The position numbers and the translations under genes are program-made. This document shows, piece after piece, positions 1 through 5,288 of a DNA stretch of 5,288 nt. Within the stretch, counting starts at the first letter, position 1, and every line of letters begins with the position of its first letter. The stretch covers positions 1 through 5,288 of the forward strand of contig CAZHNG010000429.1 of NCBI GenBank assembly GCA_964533785.1, written 5' to 3'. The notes beneath the pieces were generated by a model, which did no database searches, was not told where the DNA came from, and saw nothing but the letters and a program-made list of their open reading frames with translations. This DNA comes from JANQRV01 sp964533785. Its GTDB lineage: Bacteria; Bacteroidota; Bacteroidia; Chitinophagales; Saprospiraceae.

Positions 1-10
1 AAACCAATTG

Positions 11-104
11 CAATGCTCCCATTGATCATTGAAAAGATTGTTCATTGCTCATTGAGCAGAAGTGTGTGCAATGATCAATGAGCAGAAGTGCAATGAGCAA
101 TGAA
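11..104. repeat. Degenerate CAATGAN heptamer cluster, two divergent blocks
   Basis: The gap downstream of groEL is built from 7-bp units. On the plus strand, units close to CAATGAN lie at 69-75, 76-82, 91-97 and 98-104, with a CAATGCT variant at 11-17. On the minus strand they lie at 54-48, 47-41, 31-25 and 24-18. The opposed blocks create a perfect 14-bp inverted repeat (41-54 with 91-104) and a perfect 12-bp one (20-31 with 69-80). These two pairings cross each other, so one strand can form only one of them at a time without a pseudoknot. A 12-bp direct repeat, TGAGCAGAAGTG, also occurs at 53-64 and 79-90. The 7-bp period is not a multiple of three and the units contain TGA, so this is not coding. 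The function is unknown. Confidence 0.75.
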
Positions 105-110
105 TATATA

Positions 111-147
111 CAATAAAAAGTCTTCCCTGAAAACAAGGAAGACTTTA
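111..147 (-). terminator. Intrinsic terminator of the groES-groEL operon
   Basis: Read on the minus strand, a perfect 10-bp stem is formed by 146-137 (AAAGTCTTCC) and 126-117 (GGAAGACTTT), around a loop of about 10 nt. The T-rich end of the stem runs on into a TTATTG tail. The hairpin starts about 30 bp after the groEL stop codon and has the standard shape of a rho-independent terminator. It separates the operon from the repeat-bearing DNA beyond it. Confidence 0.88.
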
Positions 148-177
148 TGATGAAATACTTATTCATTAATCATGTGC

Positions 178-1818
178 TTACATCATGCCAGGCATTCCAC
201 CGCCAGGCATTCCGCCACCGCCAGGCATTGCGGGTTCTGGTTCCGGCTTGTCGTTGATCACACACTCAGTAGTCAAGACCATACCAGCAATTGATCCTGC
301 GTTTTCCAGAGCAATACGAGTCACCTTAGTAGGATCGATCACCCCTGCTTTCTTAAGATCTTCGAATTTGTCGGTGCGAGCATTGTATCCTGAACTACCT
401 TTGCTGTTCATCACTCTTTGTAGGACAACAGAGCCTTCTACGCCAGCATTGTCAGCAATAATACGTAGCGGAGATTCTAATGCTTTTCTAACGATTTGAA
501 TACCAATAGTTTGATCTTCATTATCGCCTTTCATATTCTTAATGGCAGCAATGGCACGTACCAAAGCAACACCACCACCAGCGACGATACCTTCTTCGAC
601 GGCAGCACGGGTTGCGTGTAAAGCATCATCAACGCGATCCTTCTTTTCTTTCATTTCCACTTCCGTAGGCGCACCCACATAAAGTACGGCAACACCTCCC
701 GCTAATTTAGCAAGACGCTCCTGCAGCTTCTCGCGATCGTAATCAGAGGTGGTCGTTTCGATCTGTTGTTTGATCTGATTGATACGAGCTTTAATTTGAT
801 CTCCATCGCCCATTCCGCTGATAATAGTAGTATTGTCTTTATCTACTTCGATCTTTTCGGCAGATCCAAGATGCTCCAGATCAGCATTTTCTAATTTATA
901 CCCTTTTTCTTCAGAAATTACCGTACCGCCAGTCAAAATAGCGATATCTTCCAACATAGCTTTACGACGATCACCGAATCCAGGAGCCTTAACAGCAACG
1001 ACTTTCAACTGTGCACGTAAGCGGTTAACCACTAATACGCCCAATGCCTGGCTTTCAATGTCCTCTGCAATGATCAATAAAGGACGGCCGGCCTGAACTA
1101 CTTTTTCCAAAACAGGAACGATATCCTGCATGTTGGAAATCTTCTTATCGTGGATAAGGATATATGGGTTTTCGTATTCAGTGATCATGTTTTCAGCATC
1201 TGTCACGAAATACGGTGACAAATAACCGCGATCGAACTGCATACCTTGTACCTCATCAACATAAGTATCCGTACCTTTTGCTTCTTCAACAGTGATCACA
1301 CCATCTTTAGATACTCTTTTCATTGCATCAGCAATCAAGGAACCGATCTCATTATCATTGTTGGCTGAAATAGCACCTACTTGCTTGATCTTTTCAAAAT
1401 CATCGCCAATAACTTCTGATTGCTCGCTCAAATTTTTGATTACTGCTTTAACCGCTTTGTCAATACCGCGCTTTAAATCCATAGGATTAGCACCGGCAGT
1501 AACATTTTTCAAACCAGCACTAATCATGGCTTGCGCCAAAACGGTGGCCGTAGTCGTACCATCACCTGCAATATCTGCAGTTTTCGAAGCTACTTCCTTC
1601 ACCATTTGAGCACCCATATTAGAAACAGGATCATCGAGTTCTACTTCTTTGGCAACGGTAACACCATCTTTAGTGATTTGAGGTGCTCCAAAGCTTTTTT
1701 GGATTACTACGTTACGACCTTTTGGCCCTAGTGTCACCTTTACTGCATTTGCCAATGCATCCACTCCCTGGCGCAACTTTTCTCTGGCATCTCTATCAAA
1801 GCTAATTTCTTTAGCCAT
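178..1818 (-). CDS. groEL: Chaperonin GroEL (Hsp60, large subunit)
   Basis: Group I chaperonin subunit. Fourteen copies form two stacked rings that enclose unfolded proteins and refold them in the cytoplasm using ATP, with GroES as the lid. The 546-aa product is full length (E. coli GroEL is 548). The N-terminal equatorial part carries LGPKGRNVV (about residues 30-38) and the nucleotide-binding DGTTTATVL (about 86-94, equivalent to E. coli Asp87). The catalytic aspartate matching E. coli Asp398 is in RVDDALHATR (about 397). The family signature AAVEEGIVAGGG follows at about 404-415. The C-terminus ends in the flexible Gly-Met-rich tail GGGGMPGGGMPGMM. The start is fixed by the conserved MAKEISF beginning. 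There is no Shine-Dalgarno; the leader is A-rich (plus-strand T-run around 1827-1840), as is usual in Bacteroidota. It lies 69 bp after groES in the same operon and ends in a hairpin terminator. No key residue is missing, so identification is secure. Confidence 0.99.
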   Translation of the reverse strand: MAKEISFDRDAREKLRQGVDALANAVKVTLGPKGRNVVIQKSFGAPQITKDGVTVAKEVELDDPVSNMGAQMVKEVASKTADIAGDGTTTATVLAQAMISAGLKNVTAGANPMDLKRGIDKAVKAVIKNLSEQSEVIGDDFEKIKQVGAISANNDNEIGSLIADAMKRVSKDGVITVEEAKGTDTYVDEVQGMQFDRGYLSPYFVTDAENMITEYENPYILIHDKKISNMQDIVPVLEKVVQAGRPLLIIAEDIESQALGVLVVNRLRAQLKVVAVKAPGFGDRRKAMLEDIAILTGGTVISEEKGYKLENADLEHLGSAEKIEVDKDNTTIISGMGDGDQIKARINQIKQQIETTTSDYDREKLQERLAKLAGGVAVLYVGAPTEVEMKEKKDRVDDALHATRAAVEEGIVAGGGVALVRAIAAIKNMKGDNEDQTIGIQIVRKALESPLRIIADNAGVEGSVVLQRVMNSKGSSGYNARTDKFEDLKKAGVIDPTKVTRIALENAGSIAGMVLTTECVINDKPEPEPAMPGGGGMPGGGMPGMM

Positions 1819-1859
1819 TTTAGAATTATTTTTTTATTTTAAAATTGGTTGAAACAAAA

Positions 1860-1889
1860 AATGATTTGAAGCATTGCATTCAAATCATT
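1860..1889 (-). promoter_or_regulatory. Hairpin with T-tract between groES and groEL, overlapping the groES stop
   Basis: On the minus strand, 1889-1879 pairs perfectly with 1870-1860 (11 bp, AATGATTTGAA against TTCAAATCATT) around the 8-nt loop TGCAATGC. The stem leads directly into TTTTTG. It includes two bases of the groES stop codon (1888-1890). The shape is that of an AT-rich intrinsic terminator, but it sits inside the operon. It may therefore cause partial termination, be an mRNA processing site, or stabilise the groES message. Processing between groES and groEL has been reported in other bacteria. The structure is seen directly; its role is inferred. Confidence 0.65.
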
Positions 1890-2151
1890 AAAGTACTACT
1901 AAGATGTCATCTTCACGCATGATCAAATAGTCCTTACCTTCGTAATTTAACTCTTGACCAGCGTACTTACCGTAAAGTACAGTATCACCTTTTTTGACCG
2001 TCAATTTATTACCATCTTTGCCAGGACCAACAGCAATGATGGTTCCTCTTTGAGGTTTTTCCTTCGCTGTGTCTGGGATGATAATACCACCCTTAGTTGT
2101 TTCCTCTGCTGACGCAGGTTCTACAACAACTCTGTCGTTGATGGGCTTCAT
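1888..2151 (-). CDS. groES: Co-chaperonin GroES (Hsp10)
   Basis: The GroES heptamer caps the GroEL ring and closes the folding chamber in the cytoplasm. The 87-aa product is somewhat shorter than E. coli GroES (97 aa). It begins with the conserved MKPINDRVVVEP. The mobile loop follows, with GGIIIP at about residues 21-26; its Ile-Ile-Ile is the hydrophobic tripeptide that docks on the GroEL apical domain. Next come RGTIIAVGPGK (about 35-45), the core KKGDTVLYGKYAG, and the terminal strand YLIMREDDILVVL. The start is set by alignment to the family, and the preceding leader is A-rich (AAAAATAAATTGTAAAG) with no clear Shine-Dalgarno. It is the first gene of the operon, 69 bp ahead of groEL. The shorter length falls mainly in the central roof-loop stretch compared with E. 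coli and is not a truncation. Identification is secure. Confidence 0.98.
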   Translation of the reverse strand: MKPINDRVVVEPASAEETTKGGIIIPDTAKEKPQRGTIIAVGPGKDGNKLTVKKGDTVLYGKYAGQELNYEGKDYLIMREDDILVVL

Positions 2152-2306
2152 AATCTTTACAATTTATTTTTGTTAAACAATTCAATATTTTACGTATTCA
2201 TCGTATCATACCGTATGCCAAACCTTATTTTATGACAGAATTGCAGTTACTGAAGCTTTTATTCAGCTCGTTTGACAAAATTTCACCGTCAATTCCTTCT
2301 TTTCCA

Positions 2307-2322
2307 TTGACAATTTGACAAT
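2307..2322. repeat. Tandem octamer TTGACAAT x2
   Basis: TTGACAAT occurs at 2307-2314 and is repeated exactly at 2315-2322. Related GACAAA strings lie nearby at 2274-2279 and 2340-2345. TTGACA resembles a classical -35 box, but Bacteroidota primary sigma factors use a different consensus and no matching -10 follows. It could be a tandem binding site or chance in AT-rich DNA. Confidence 0.4.
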
Positions 2323-2339
2323 ACTTGAGTGAAATGCCG

Positions 2340-2360
2340 GACAAAAGATGCCAGACATTG
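2340..2360 (+). repeat. GAYNNYA-type heptamer tract (3 units)
   Basis: Three 7-bp units run in register: GACAAAA (2340-2346), GATGCCA (2347-2353) and GACATTG (2354-2360). Only the middle unit fits the consensus fully. The tract is called because the exact unit GATGCCA recurs on the opposite strand at 2570-2564 in a clearer array, and because its neighbours keep the GAC phase. It lies in the middle of the divergent intergenic region. Confidence 0.45.
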
Positions 2361-2479
2361 ATTTTTTTGCTTTATATGGCATGGCCAAACAGTCAACTGG
2401 ATATCATCATTCACTTAAAGCGCTCCTTAGATAAGAATTGCCGCTGTCCTTTCGTTTGATACAACAATAAATCAATCAC

Positions 2480-2510
2480 TAAGTAAGTAAGTAATATTAC
2501 TTTGTCACTT
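2480..2510 (+). promoter_or_regulatory. Palindrome with flanking AAGT/ACTT repeats, candidate operator
   Basis: AAGTAATATTACTT (2489-2502) is a perfect 14-bp palindrome. It is preceded by two more AAGT units (2481-2484, 2485-2488) and followed by another ACTT (2507-2510). It overlaps the candidate -7 element TTACTTTG (2497-2504), about 95 bp ahead of the start codon of the OmpA-domain gene. A dyad over a promoter suggests binding by a dimeric regulator, but no such protein is encoded here and the site is very AT-rich. Confidence 0.35.
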
Positions 2511-2549
2511 TAAAGAAAAATCTATATTAACTGATTTTCACCTTTCTCA

Positions 2550-2577
2550 TGCAGTCTGGTATCTGGCATCTATAGTC
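2550..2577 (-). repeat. GAYNNYA heptamer array (4 units) ahead of the OmpA-domain gene
   Basis: Read on the minus strand, four consecutive units keep perfect 7-bp register: GACTATA (2577-2571), GATGCCA (2570-2564), GATACCA (2563-2557) and GACTGCA (2556-2550). All begin GAY and end in A. The array ends 21 bp before the start codon at 2599, so it probably lies in the untranslated leader of that gene, in antisense orientation. It belongs to the same family as the array at 5194-5235. Confidence 0.65.
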
Positions 2578-2598
2578 TTAATTTCTTATTCAAAGCCT

Positions 2599-5148
2599 AT
2601 GAAATTTCACCATATATTATGTCTCTTCGCCTCTTTATTTTCTCTCCTGTTGGTAAACGGGCAGAACCGAACCGAAGACCAACTTCAACTTAAAGGTGAT
2701 GAAGAGGGTGCCGTTGTTTTCTTGTTCCAGCAAGCACAGCATTTCCTTGACGCTCCTCATTCAGCCACCAGCATTGATTCTTCCTTGGTATTTTACGATC
2801 AGGCCTACTCGTTATGGCGAAAACTCGATAGTAAAACGCAAAAGAAGTTAGCGAAGCAAAAGATCGATAATAGCAGCTTCCGGAAACTCAAAAACAAAAT
2901 TAGAAGCCGTTTACTGGAAACAACTTACGCCCAAAATACCCTGGAAGCATTTGAAAAATTCCAACAAGAATTTTCCCGCTTGCCCGGACGCGAACAGGAA
3001 ACTTTTCTGAAAAAACGCAACCTCCTGGCATTTGAAGAAGCGGAAAAACTTTGGGACTTCAATCAAATCGATTCCATCTACCGGTTGTACGAATCTGATA
3101 TTCAATACTATTCCCCCGAATTGACACCAAAATTTGACACCTTGGTCTTACGCGCTTTTTTTGAAAAATACGATGAAAGCGTGCTTTACAATTTGTTGTA
3201 TTTTATCAATAAGTTTCCCCGCCAGGCTGGTGAAGTGGATTCGTTGCTGGCCGAAGCCTTTGAAAGAACTCCGTTCGTAGAAATGGTCGAAAGATATATC
3301 CTCCCCTCTTCCGTAAGGGCATTTCCGCGCACCGCCGAAAAAATCTACCCTTATTACCGGGCCTGGGGAAAGGTCAGCGACCTGATGAGATTTGCAGAAA
3401 AGTATCCCGATTTCACCCAAAGCACTTCTTTCATTAATGATCTCAATAATTTCAAACAGGCAGCATATAAATTGGTCAGTGAGCACGAGGAACATTTGTC
3501 TGATTACATACAATTGACTGCTCCCAACTACAGGGCTTTCACAAGCTTACAAAACCTGATCGCAGAAAATATCGAGCAGAAAGAATGGGAACAGGCGGCA
3601 CTCAAAGTGGCACAACACCTACCCTATTTTGGAAAGGATACCACTCTCGTCAAAAACCTGATTGACATTCTGAGAGCTCCGGAGGAAAAAGTCGATAAAA
3701 CCCTTTTCGATTCGATTTATATAAATACGGTTCTTCAGGAATACGCTCCTGTGGTGAGTTCTGATGGTTCCAAGGTGTTTTTTTGCCGGCGTGGCGATGG
3801 CAGTGAGGATATTTTCACGGCCAAGAAGGATGAAAATGGATGGCGTCCGGCTTTTCCTTTGGAATCCATAAATTCAGCGCCGTACAATGAAGCTCCGCTG
3901 TCTATTTCCGCTGATGGTACGACCTTGTTGCTATTCGAAGAGGGAGTGGTCAAAGTGAGTGAATTATCAAAAAAAGGCTGGTCAACACCCAAGGCCTTTT
4001 TTCCCGCCAAATTGCAATCAGAGTGGCAGGGAGGAACTTCCATATCCAGTGATAAAAACGCCGTGATCTTCACGGCCAGAAGGTCCGACAGGATCGGCAT
4101 CCCCAAAAACCCTGTTAAAAATATAAGAGGAGAGGATGAGAACAATGATCTGTACGTCAGCCTAAAACAACCCAACGGTTCCTGGGGTTTTCCCGTTAAT
4201 CTGGGGAAGGTCATCAATACTCCCTACGAAGAGCGATCACCGTTTTTACATCCGGATATGCGTACCCTGTACTTCAGTTCTAACGGCCACGGAGGCCTGG
4301 GTGATCTGGACGTTTTTAAGACGACCCGTATCGGAGACGGATGGAACGAATGGACCCAACCGGTAAACCTCGGTAAGTCCATCAATACAACGGGCAGAGA
4401 CTGGGGCTACCGGATCAGTACCGACGGGCAATACGCTTATTATTCCGCCGAGGTTGAAGGTAAACAAAGCGAATTATTTAAACTTACGCTGCCTACCGCT
4501 TACCGTCCTGAAGTAGTCGCTACGGTAAAGGGTAAACTGCTGGACCCGGATGGCTACGCCATTGAAGGCCGGCTGGTCGTAACTGACCTGGAACTGGATT
4601 CCGTTATCACCACCGTCGTTCCGGAACCCCTTACCGGCGATTATTACATCGTATTGCCTAAAGGCAGATTATACGCCTACCACGTGGAGGCGGAGGAATA
4701 TTTTCCCGTTTCCGGCCATATTGATTTACGCGACATGGACCGTGCTATCCATGCTCAGTCTGACATCATCGTTCCCAACACTACCCAAATGAACAGGGAT
4801 TCCATTAATATCAGGTTGAACAATATTTTTTTCGAACACGATAAGGCAACTCTACAAATCGCTTCTTACCCGGAATTGAACCGAATCGTCGACTTTTTGA
4901 GCACCTATCCCCATCCCATTGAAATTGCCGGGCATACCGATGATACCGGCTCGGTAGTTTACAACCAGGAACTTTCGGAACGCAGGGCCGCTGCCGTCAG
5001 GAATTTCCTTATTGATCAAGGCTGCAAAGCGGAGTTGATCAGTGCAAAAGGATATGGCATGTCGAAACCCTTAGCAGCCAATGAGACAGAGGAAGGACGG
5101 GCAAAAAATAGAAGGGTGGAAATTAAATTCTTACCGGTTGAAAAGTAA
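2599..5148 (+). CDS. Exported PorE-like protein: helical repeat, PD40 propeller, carboxypeptidase-regulatory and OmpA domains
   Basis: An 849-aa envelope protein. Residues 1 to about 22 form a signal peptide: MKFHH, a Leu/Phe-rich core, then VNGQ. The only Cys there (residue 8) is too early for a lipobox, so signal peptidase I cleavage is expected. Residues about 35-370 are charged, helical and TPR-like. Residues about 380-630 form a PD40 beta-propeller with blades such as YAPVVSSDGSKVFF, APLSISADGTTLLL, RSPFLHPDMRTLYFSSNG and YRISTDGQYAYYS. Residues about 640-715 resemble a carboxypeptidase regulatory-like fold (VKGKLLDPDGYAIEGRLVV). Residues about 736-849 are an OmpA-C/Pal domain with FFEHDKATL, GHTDDTG (778-784) and NQELSERRAAAV (789-800). 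Asp781 and Arg796 match the residues that hold diaminopimelate of peptidoglycan. The domain order is that of PorE (PG1058), a type IX secretion component, but many Bacteroidota paralogues share it and no por/spr neighbour is visible. The first Met with a signal peptide is taken as the start; there is no Shine-Dalgarno. Domain calls are firm; the T9SS role is inference. Confidence 0.93.
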   Translation: MKFHHILCLFASLFSLLLVNGQNRTEDQLQLKGDEEGAVVFLFQQAQHFLDAPHSATSIDSSLVFYDQAYSLWRKLDSKTQKKLAKQKIDNSSFRKLKNKIRSRLLETTYAQNTLEAFEKFQQEFSRLPGREQETFLKKRNLLAFEEAEKLWDFNQIDSIYRLYESDIQYYSPELTPKFDTLVLRAFFEKYDESVLYNLLYFINKFPRQAGEVDSLLAEAFERTPFVEMVERYILPSSVRAFPRTAEKIYPYYRAWGKVSDLMRFAEKYPDFTQSTSFINDLNNFKQAAYKLVSEHEEHLSDYIQLTAPNYRAFTSLQNLIAENIEQKEWEQAALKVAQHLPYFGKDTTLVKNLIDILRAPEEKVDKTLFDSIYINTVLQEYAPVVSSDGSKVFFCRRGDGSEDIFTAKKDENGWRPAFPLESINSAPYNEAPLSISADGTTLLLFEEGVVKVSELSKKGWSTPKAFFPAKLQSEWQGGTSISSDKNAVIFTARRSDRIGIPKNPVKNIRGEDENNDLYVSLKQPNGSWGFPVNLGKVINTPYEERSPFLHPDMRTLYFSSNGHGGLGDLDVFKTTRIGDGWNEWTQPVNLGKSINTTGRDWGYRISTDGQYAYYSAEVEGKQSELFKLTLPTAYRPEVVATVKGKLLDPDGYAIEGRLVVTDLELDSVITTVVPEPLTGDYYIVLPKGRLYAYHVEAEEYFPVSGHIDLRDMDRAIHAQSDIIVPNTTQMNRDSINIRLNNIFFEHDKATLQIASYPELNRIVDFLSTYPHPIEIAGHTDDTGSVVYNQELSERRAAAVRNFLIDQGCKAELISAKGYGMSKPLAANETEEGRAKNRRVEIKFLPVEK

Positions 5149-5160
5149 GTAACCATTGAA

Positions 5161-5180
5161 GAGGTTTTAATCTCGTTTTT
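5161..5180 (+). terminator. Short candidate intrinsic terminator after the OmpA-domain gene
   Basis: GAGGT (5161-5165) can pair with ATCTC (5170-5174) through five pairs, one of them G-U, around the tetraloop TTTA. It is followed by GTTTTT. The site is 12 bp after the stop codon. Position and T-tract favour a terminator, but the stem is short and weak. Confidence 0.4.
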
Positions 5181-5193
5181 CAAAAATAGATTG

Positions 5194-5235
5194 GACTTTT
5201 GACGCTAGACACTAGACGCTAGATTTTAGACACCA
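5194..5235 (+). repeat. GAYNNYA heptamer array (6 units)
   Basis: Six consecutive 7-bp units begin at 5194, 5201, 5208, 5215, 5222 and 5229. GACGCTA occurs twice exactly (5201-5207, 5215-5221), with GACACTA between them. GACTTTT, GATTTTA and GACACCA are more diverged members at the edges. Each starts with GAY. This is the clearest array in the window. The CTAG formed at unit junctions (5205, 5212, 5219) puts TAG on both strands, so it is not coding. Confidence 0.8.
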
Positions 5236-5241
5236 AACCGC

Positions 5242-5266
5242 TGATATTCAATGGATATCAATTTTT
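5242..5266 (+). terminator. AT-rich hairpin with T-tract, possible second terminator
   Basis: TGATAT (5242-5247) pairs with ATATCA (5255-5260) around a 7-nt loop and is followed by ATTTTT. The stem has only one G-C pair at each arm and is therefore weak. It could be a back-up terminator for the OmpA-domain gene or chance in AT-rich DNA. The rest of the DNA to the window end shows no gene. Confidence 0.22.
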
Positions 5267-5288
5267 CAGAATAAATAAAATTTCCGTT

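Larger units (their letters stand above)
2152..2598. other. 447-bp divergent intergenic region with two promoters expected
   Basis: This gap separates groES (leftward) from the OmpA-domain gene (rightward) and must hold both promoters. I see no supportable gene or RNA in it. No CIRCE operator (TTAGCACTC-N9-GAGTGCTAA) for the HrcA repressor is present. For groES, the best match to the Bacteroidota -7 element TAnnTTTG is AAGGTTTG on the minus strand (2226-2219), one mismatch, without a convincing -33 partner. For the rightward gene, TTACTTTG (2497-2504) also matches at 7 of 8 positions. Both promoter assignments are weak. The region also carries an octamer duplication, two heptamer tracts and a palindrome, listed separately. 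Confidence 0.5.

Noticed and set aside
11..104. CRISPR-like array
   Set aside because: Units are only 7 bp, degenerate and on both strands; there are no 25-40 bp repeats with unique spacers and no cas genes.
183..235. Short repeats CCAGGCATTCC near the groEL end
   Set aside because: They encode the usual Gly-Gly-Met-Pro C-terminal tail of GroEL, so they are coding and expected.
185..1731. Several plus-strand open frames of 66-105 codons within groEL
   Set aside because: They lie antisense to a fully conserved groEL, resemble no family, and arise from the codon pattern of the real gene.
2250..2266. CTGAA/TTCAG hairpin ahead of groES
   Set aside because: Only five pairs with a 7-nt loop and no T-tract; this is expected by chance.
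2326..2338. GAGTG string as half of a CIRCE element
   Set aside because: The rest of the half-site and the opposing TTAGCACTC arm are missing.
3788..3799. RGD tripeptide in the OmpA-domain protein
   Set aside because: It is part of a propeller blade (RRGDGSED), and a three-residue match in a protein this long means little.
3735..4217. 160-codon minus-strand open frame inside the OmpA-domain gene
   Set aside because: The opposite strand encodes recognisable PD40 blades through this whole stretch; the antisense product has no recognisable motif and no leader signal.
2911..4467. Other minus-strand open frames of 64-121 codons within the OmpA-domain gene
   Set aside because: Antisense shadows of a long conserved gene, with no recognisable protein family.

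Overview
This 5.3 kb window is ordinary chromosomal DNA from a member of the Bacteroidota. A Saprospiria/Chitinophagia-like lineage is possible, but that finer placement is a guess. The case rests on three things: a groES-groEL operon whose start codons follow A-rich leaders with no Shine-Dalgarno; a secreted protein combining a helical N-terminus, PD40 propeller, carboxypeptidase-regulatory fold and OmpA domain, an architecture typical of this phylum; and AT-rich intergenic gaps.

Layout. Positions 1-177 hold a cluster of degenerate CAATGAN heptamers and then a strong intrinsic terminator for the leftward operon. groEL (178-1818) and groES (1888-2151) lie on the minus strand, groES first in transcription. 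A perfect 11-bp hairpin with a T-tract sits between them and overlaps the groES stop codon. A 447-bp gap (2152-2598) separates this operon from a divergent plus-strand gene at 2599-5148. That gene encodes an 849-aa exported protein with the domain order of PorE (P. gingivalis PG1058), a periplasmic type IX secretion component. It is followed by a short candidate terminator and another heptamer array.

Function. GroES and GroEL form the cytoplasmic folding chamber. The divergent protein should sit in the periplasm, bound to peptidoglycan through its OmpA domain. There is no clear functional link between the two units beyond sharing an upstream region.

The least explained signal is in the non-coding DNA. 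All three larger gaps contain short arrays with a 7-bp period. One family is CAATGAN (positions 18-104). The other is GAYNNYA (positions 2340-2360, 2550-2577 on the minus strand, and 5194-5235). They are non-coding, carry stop triplets in the repeat unit, and resemble in kind the short tandem heptanucleotide repeats known from cyanobacteria. I see no CRISPR array, transposase, tRNA or rRNA. I cannot claim a new multi-gene system here; the genes are well-known families.
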